Assembly: GCA_963781725.1 (NCBI GenBank)
Contig: CAWAGV010000002.1
Coordinates: forward strand, 3,782,001 to 3,846,000
DNA: 64,000 bases
Direction of reading: 5' to 3'
Source of the DNA: BOG-931 sp963781725
GTDB taxonomy: Bacteria > Pseudomonadota > Alphaproteobacteria > Rhizobiales > Xanthobacteraceae
Shown here: positions 59,786 through 64,000 of the stretch, in pieces
Layout of the letters: each line of letters starts with the position of its first letter
Numbering within the stretch: the first letter of the stretch is position 1
Notes under the pieces: model-generated
Seen by the model: only the letters and a program-made list of their open reading frames with translations
What the model was told of the DNA's origin: nothing
Database searches by the model: none
Program-made: the position numbers and the translations under genes

Positions 59786-60217
59786 TCACACACGGGCCGC
59801 GAGCGCGGCCTGTGCGTCGAAGCGAATGCGCTCGACCATGGAGCGGAAGCCATTGGAGCGCTGCGGTGTCAGATGTTCCTTCAGCCCGAGCCTTTCGAAC
59901 AGCGCGACCGCATCCGCGCCGAGAATCTGGCGCGCAGGCTGGCCGGAATATGTGGCCAGCAGGATCGCAATCAGCCCTCGTACGATATGGGCGTCACTGT
60001 CGCCTTCGAAAGTCAGCACCGGGCCGTCAGCCCCATTGGGGCGCACGGCCGTCTCCAGCCAAACCTGGCTGGCACATCCCTGCACCTTATTGGCGTCGTT
60101 ATGGGCAGCCGGCGACAACGGTGGAAGTTCCCGCCCCAGCTCGATCAGGTAGCGGTATCGGTCATCCCACTCGTCGAGAACCGAGAAATTATCGATGATT
60201 TCCGCGATTTCAGTCAT
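59786..60217 (-). CDS. sufE: SufE-family cysteine desulfurase-activating protein
   Basis: A 143-residue sulfur acceptor for SufS in iron-sulfur cluster assembly. The catalytic Cys is in NKVQGCASQVWLET near residue 49, and the start region IAEIIDNFSVLDEWDDRYRY is diagnostic. Start at ATG 60217 chosen over 60238. It lies upstream of nothing similar here; suf genes are not adjacent. Downstream, 85 bases away, the SulP gene starts on the same strand. Confidence 0.95.
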   Translation of the reverse strand: MTEIAEIIDNFSVLDEWDDRYRYLIELGRELPPLSPAAHNDANKVQGCASQVWLETAVRPNGADGPVLTFEGDSDAHIVRGLIAILLATYSGQPARQILGADAVALFERLGLKEHLTPQRSNGFRSMVERIRFDAQAALAARV

Positions 60218-60288
60218 TACGCCTGCGTCCCACGTCACCCTCTATATAGGGTGTCGTTGGCGGCAGATCGACTATTTCGCTGGAGCGC

Positions 60289-60717
60289 CTAGGCGGCGCG
60301 TTTGATGTCTTTGCGGACGGACGGACCGCGCCAGGCGGGAACGAGGTCGGCTGGAGTCAGGGTATTTTGTGAAGCGTTCACCGGCACGGTTTTGTCCTGC
60401 GCCGTTTTGCCGATGCTGCCGGTCCGCGCCGGCGCGGCGGCATCGTGCGAGGCAAGCTTTTCGGTCAAGAAATCATAAAGCATCTTGGCGCCGGCCTGGG
60501 CGCGATACCCGAGTGACACTGCGACCTGTGAGCCGACGGAGCACGCATCAGGCTGGCGTGTGCAGAAGCCGCGCATGTCCTGCACCGTAGCGGACGCCGC
60601 AGAAATGGCTTCGGAGGCATGGATATCGCCGCCCGACTGCACGCCCTGCGTGGAGCCGGTTGGCAACAGGATCAGCACGAGGCTGAGCCAAAAGGCCATG
60701 CGCAACAGAAAGAACAT
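60289..60717 (-). CDS. DUF5330-type exported protein
   Basis: A 142-residue protein with a hydrophobic N-terminus (FFLLRMAFWLSLVLILLP) as signal or anchor. The conserved part is DMRGFCTRQPDACSVGSQVA (about residues 46-65), with two Cys eight residues apart, then AGAKMLYDFLTEK. The rest is polar and variable. The family is restricted to Hyphomicrobiales as far as I recall and lacks a known role. It sits 71 bases upstream of sufE on the same strand. Confidence 0.85.
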   Translation of the reverse strand: MFFLLRMAFWLSLVLILLPTGSTQGVQSGGDIHASEAISAASATVQDMRGFCTRQPDACSVGSQVAVSLGYRAQAGAKMLYDFLTEKLASHDAAAPARTGSIGKTAQDKTVPVNASQNTLTPADLVPAWRGPSVRKDIKRAA

Positions 60718-61152
60718 AGTCCCGTGTCCCTGCGGCGGGTATTGCCGCTCTCCCGTGCAAACTAGCAGCCAGCATTGAAATCCGCGTTCGCACTACGAAG
60801 ACATTTTTGCGCACAATCGACGAGAATACGTCGCAAATTTTCGCTTAATTGGACAAAATACAATTTACCTAAAATCTGAGCGAAACTCGATCCAATCATA
60901 TTTTCCGATGTTTTTCGCGATGCCAAAACAGCAGCCATTCTCAGGTGGATACGCGCGCCGGGCTGGCGTCAAGAAAATGGCAACCGTTTGCGGCAACGGA
61001 CGATTCACTATGATGGCTGAATGCAGGACGCCGCCAAGTGCTCGGCATGTGCTCGCCGCGGGGACTTTTAGCGTTCGCTTAAGCGCCGTCTGACACGATC
61101 CCGCAATAGAACAAAGGGGAGCGCGTCGGCCAAGGCCGGACGTGCAGGGACA
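60718..61152. other. Long intergenic region (435 bases) before the histidine kinase gene
   Basis: This region divides the minus-strand DUF5330 gene from the plus-strand kinase. Its middle (about 60800-60900) is AT-rich, which fits promoter or regulator binding. A short plus-strand frame at 60908-61093 has poor codon use and no ribosome-binding site, so I do not call it. No tRNA, terminator or repeat is obvious. The 30 bases before 61153 contain AAAGGGGAG at about 61115 and TGCAGGGAC, the latter next to the GTG start. Confidence 0.55.
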
Positions 61153-63018
61153 GTGGGCCACTTCGCGCCAATACGCGACTATCTCGGATCGTTGGTGCAT
61201 CCGTCGGCGCAACTTGATGCGCTTACGGCGGCTCGTCACCGTTCATTCATCGCGCCGCGGCTCCTCGGCAGCATTGTCGCGCTGGCTTCTTTCCCGATTT
61301 ACCTGCTCGCTCGCGGCACGCCGAGTCCGGTCGAATTGCTGGTTTTCGCCTGGCTCGTAGTGCCGATCCTCACTGCGTATTTTCTGTCGCGCACCGGCCG
61401 CTACGAGAGCGCACATGTTCTGTCTTCGCTGGCGCTGATCGGGCTGGCCGTGGCGGTGGCCGTTTTGACCGGCGGCATCACCTCGTTCGCCGCCATCTGG
61501 CTTGTCGTCGTTCCGCTTGAAGCCTCGCTATCGGCATCACGCCGCGTCGTAGCGATTGCATCGACGCTTGCGCTGGCGGCGGTAGGCCTCCTGGTGTTCC
61601 TTGATGCCGAGCAGCTGTTACCAGCCCGGAGCCTGATCTCGCATTCCTCGCTTGCGGCGCTCGGCATCGTTTCTGCGGCGCTCTATGCGGCCGGTCTGGC
61701 GCTGGGCGCGGAAGCTCTGGCAAGGACGAGTTTCTGGCTGTTTTACGCCGAAGAGGACCGCTATCGGCTTTTGGCGCGCAATATGACCGACACGATTACA
61801 CGCCATGGCCGCGATGGTGCCGTGCTGTTTGCCTCGCCGGCGGGTGAGACCTTGTTTGGCGGGCGAATTGCCCAGTTGCAGGGCCACGGCCTGTTCGACC
61901 GTGTCCATGTCGCTGACCGGCCAGCTTATCTGACGGCTCTGGGTGATGCCGCGGTATTCGGTGAAACCCGGTCCGTCGAGTTTCGTGTCCGCCGCGACGG
62001 CATCGACGCGAATGGAGCGCCTGCAGTAGATTTCGTCTGGATCGAGATGCGCTGCCGTCCGCTCGATCGAACTCTCGTGGACGCCGACCCGCACGGCAAC
62101 CGGGAAGTGGTCGCGGTGTCTCGCGATATCACGCCGCGCAAGCAGCAACAGCAGGCGCTCGAAGAAGCCCGAGCCGAGGCCGAGCGCGCCAACGTGGCGA
62201 AGGGCAGGTTCCTCGCCACAATGAGCCACGAACTTCGTACGCCGCTCAACGCTGTCATCGGCTTTTCCGATATGCTGAAGAAGGAAGAGCTGTTGAGGCT
62301 GGATGCCACCCGGCGGCACGAATATGCAACTCTTATCAATGACTCTGGGAATCATTTGCTGGCGGTGGTGAACGGCATACTCGATATGTCGAAAATCGAG
62401 ACCGGCAATTTCGAGATTACCCCGGAGCCTTTCAAGCCGTCGCAGGCTGTCACGGGATGTTGCGATATTCTCGCGCTTCGGGCGCGGGATGCCGGAGTCA
62501 CGCTTGAAAAATTCGTCAGTGATGGGCTACCGGAGATCGTCGCCGACAAGCGCTCGCTCAATCAGATTCTGCTCAATCTGATATCGAACGCGATCCGTTT
62601 CACCGAGCGTGGCGGCAAGGTTATAGTCAGTGCGCGCGCCGAAGCCGCCACTATTACTTTCGTCGTGGAGGATAATGGCGTCGGCATCAGCGAGGAAGAT
62701 CTGGCGCGGGTCGGAGAACCCTATTTTCAGGCGGGCTCGTCTTACGACCGCCGCCAGGGCGGCACCGGACTTGGCTTATCCATCGTCAAGGGGCTGGTGC
62801 GGCTCCACGGCGGCGAGATTTCGATCCGCAGCCGCGTCGGCGAGGGAACGCGCATCGTCGTGAGTTTGCCGCTTGATTGCGAGCGGGCGCGTCTCGTAAA
62901 CCCGCAGCCCGCTCTGGCGACGGTGACGGCCCTGAATGTGATCCCGCAGCGGAGCGGTGCCGCGCCAATGCGCGAGTTTCCAATGCGTAATAACGGGACG
63001 GTGAAGAAAAGTGCGTGA
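61153..63018 (+). CDS. PAS-domain sensor histidine kinase
   Basis: A 621-residue membrane kinase. Six hydrophobic segments lie in residues 35-190. A PAS domain spans about 205-325 (RYRLLARNMTDTITRHGRDG, then RDITPRKQQQ). HisKA is at about 345-415 with phosphoacceptor His359 in ATMSHELRTPLNAVIGFS; the HATPase part has NLISNAIRF (N box), EDNGVGISEEDL (G1) and RQGGTGLGLSIVKGL (G2). The type is close to PdhS/PleC-like polarity kinases of the order, but this is only a resemblance. GTG start; it overlaps the next gene by eight bases. Confidence 0.92.
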   Translation: MGHFAPIRDYLGSLVHPSAQLDALTAARHRSFIAPRLLGSIVALASFPIYLLARGTPSPVELLVFAWLVVPILTAYFLSRTGRYESAHVLSSLALIGLAVAVAVLTGGITSFAAIWLVVVPLEASLSASRRVVAIASTLALAAVGLLVFLDAEQLLPARSLISHSSLAALGIVSAALYAAGLALGAEALARTSFWLFYAEEDRYRLLARNMTDTITRHGRDGAVLFASPAGETLFGGRIAQLQGHGLFDRVHVADRPAYLTALGDAAVFGETRSVEFRVRRDGIDANGAPAVDFVWIEMRCRPLDRTLVDADPHGNREVVAVSRDITPRKQQQQALEEARAEAERANVAKGRFLATMSHELRTPLNAVIGFSDMLKKEELLRLDATRRHEYATLINDSGNHLLAVVNGILDMSKIETGNFEITPEPFKPSQAVTGCCDILALRARDAGVTLEKFVSDGLPEIVADKRSLNQILLNLISNAIRFTERGGKVIVSARAEAATITFVVEDNGVGISEEDLARVGEPYFQAGSSYDRRQGGTGLGLSIVKGLVRLHGGEISIRSRVGEGTRIVVSLPLDCERARLVNPQPALATVTALNVIPQRSGAAPMREFPMRNNGTVKKSA

Positions 63019-63571
63019 GCGCCGTAACGATAAACGCCGCGGCGGGAGCGCCGCCGTGTCGATGGGGTCGCGATTGTGGATGCGCATTGCGCACCGTCCG
63101 GTCGATTCATTCGCCGTTCTCGGCGCCGTCGCCGTGACGCTGGTGATCGTTGTGAATGCCGTATTTATGCAGGCCGGCGCCAAGCCGGCACCGTTCGTCG
63201 CAGCACCGGTGCCGGTTCCGCCGGCGGCAGCCGCGCAAGGCACGCTAAAAGCTGCGGATCTTGCGCCAGCGCGGGTCGCGCCCGCACCGATGTTGCAGCA
63301 GGCTATGGTCGTTCCCATGCCGGTTTCGGCGCCGCCGCGACGCAATGATCCGATCGCCGACCTGATTGGTCCGTCGCCCCGTATCCAGGCGGTGCAACGG
63401 GTCTTGTCAGAATTCGGATACGGCCAGATCAAGCCGACCGGCGTGCTCGATAACGCCACCAGCGAGGCGATCTTGAAATTCGAACGCGAGCACAAATTGC
63501 CGGTGAGCGGGCGGGTATCCGACAAGCTCGTGAGTGCGCTGGGCACCATGGCCGGGCACCCGATCGAGTAG
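63011..63571 (+). CDS. Membrane-anchored peptidoglycan-binding domain protein
   Basis: A 186-residue bitopic protein. A transmembrane helix lies at about residues 35-55 (SFAVLGAVAVTLVIVVNAVF), a Pro/Ala-rich linker at 60-115, and a PG_binding_1 domain at about 118-180 (RIQAVQRVLSEFGYGQIKPTG, shown by its ends RIQAVQ and IKPTG; then LDNATSEAILKFEREHKLPV). The GTG start overlaps the kinase stop by eight bases, so it is coupled to the kinase; it might report on wall state or follow the kinase in the cell cycle, which is inference. Confidence 0.88.
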   Translation: MRERRNDKRRGGSAAVSMGSRLWMRIAHRPVDSFAVLGAVAVTLVIVVNAVFMQAGAKPAPFVAAPVPVPPAAAAQGTLKAADLAPARVAPAPMLQQAMVVPMPVSAPPRRNDPIADLIGPSPRIQAVQRVLSEFGYGQIKPTGVLDNATSEAILKFEREHKLPVSGRVSDKLVSALGTMAGHPIE

Positions 63572-63613
63572 CGCCGGTTTGCGAGACCGGCCGGATCGAG
63601 TCATTCTCGATCG

Positions 63614-63964
63614 ATGCGTCTAAAGACAGCACTGTGGGTCGCCGCCTATCTGCGCCGCTGCCAGGTCGAAGGCGTGGCGGCCGTCGTGCGCCGGCGCGGT
63701 GCCGAAGAAGCGGGCGCCATATTCGTTCGCATTGACCGGCTGGACGGCACGTCGGATTTGTTCGGTCCGGCACCGCAGAGTGAGTTCGACGCGGCGCGAG
63801 ATACCGACCGGGCCTTCAGCCAAAGCCTCAAAGAACGGCCAGCGCCCGATGCGGCTGTCGAGGCGTATCTGGCGCGCGAGATAAAGTTCGATCCGGACGT
63901 CTGGATCGTCGAGGTCGAGGAACGGGCCGGGCGCAATTTCCTCAACCTGGTCGCCGGCAGATAA
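63614..63964 (+). CDS. DUF1491 family protein
   Basis: A 116-residue soluble protein of the alphaproteobacterial DUF1491 family. Typical text is WVAAYLRRCQVEGVAAVVRRR at the start (quoted in part), GAIFVRIDRLDG and the C-terminal REIKFDPDVWIVEVEER. ATG 63614. No function is assigned to the family. It follows the peptidoglycan-binding protein gene by 42 bases on the same strand. Confidence 0.92.
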   Translation: MRLKTALWVAAYLRRCQVEGVAAVVRRRGAEEAGAIFVRIDRLDGTSDLFGPAPQSEFDAARDTDRAFSQSLKERPAPDAAVEAYLAREIKFDPDVWIVEVEERAGRNFLNLVAGR

Positions 63965-64000
63965 AGCTCAGGAAGCGTTGTTCCGGCGCTCGGTTGCGCG

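Noticed and set aside
60908..61093. 61-residue frame in the gap before the histidine kinase
   Set aside because: No ribosome-binding site, poor codon use and no recognisable sequence.
1..64000. CRISPR array, prophage, insertion sequence, tRNA or rRNA genes
   Set aside because: No regular direct repeats with spacers, transposase or integrase-like proteins, or tRNA cloverleaf were noticed on reading either strand; a tRNAscan or CRISPR search would settle this.

Overview
The window is a gene-dense, high-GC chromosomal stretch from an alphaproteobacterium of the order Hyphomicrobiales (Rhizobiales). The gene order (dgt-argS-SPOR-nagZ-scpAB-tatABC-serS-surE-pcm-M23, yajC-secDF, aroQ-accBC, NDUFA12-DUF2155-aat), a MucR/Ros regulator, DUF1491, DUF5330, a Bug-type solute receptor and a GTCATGsCCGG-type intergenic palindrome point to the Bradyrhizobium / Rhodopseudomonas / Pseudolabrys side of the order. 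The genus cannot be fixed by reading alone. I saw no tRNA, rRNA, CRISPR array, insertion sequence, prophage or origin.

Layout. 1-10.8 kb (plus strand): nucleotide hygiene, translation, cell-wall recycling, chromosome condensation and Tat export genes (dgt end, argS, SPOR protein, nagZ, scpA, scpB, tatABC, serS, surE). 10.8-14.3 kb: a lone receiver protein, pcm, a LysM/M23 lipoprotein and a DUF815 ATPase. 14.5-18.8 kb: yajC-secD-secF followed by homologues of two mitochondrial complex I assembly factors, NDUFAF3 and NDUFAF6. 18.8-24.1 kb: Bug receptor, an unusual kinase fused to an AMP-binding-enzyme C-terminal domain, trmFO, and a type III polyketide synthase translationally coupled to an ICMT-type methyltransferase. 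24.1-29.9 kb: gatC, a small Cys protein, gatA, MscS channel, NDUFA12, DUF2155 protein, aat. 30.2-35.3 kb: a receiver protein, then minus-strand blocks aroQ-accB-accC and M48 protease-dsbA. 35.5-41 kb: aminotransferase-queC-transporter operon, RraA-like protein, YdcF protein, a 54-residue membrane protein, GST, Nudix. 41.2-46 kb: NEW3 protein-ABC ATPase-permease operon and an acyl-CoA carboxylase beta subunit with a perfect hairpin over its ribosome-binding site. 46-50.6 kb: MFS transporter with a likely C-terminal frameshift, RidA, SDR, exported small proteins. 50.8-64 kb: B12/radical-SAM protein, HAD dehalogenase, membrane glycosyltransferase, superoxide dismutase, MucR-like regulator, SulP-STAS-CNB transporter, sufE, DUF5330, histidine kinase, peptidoglycan-binding protein and DUF1491.

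Most genes are housekeeping. The parts I would look at twice are the SecDF-NDUFAF3-NDUFAF6 module (with NDUFA12 10 kb away), the kinase/AMP-binding-C fusion, the type III PKS plus methyltransferase pair, the RBS hairpin of the carboxylase gene, the NEW3-ABC operon, and the zinc-ligand-poor MucR homologue.
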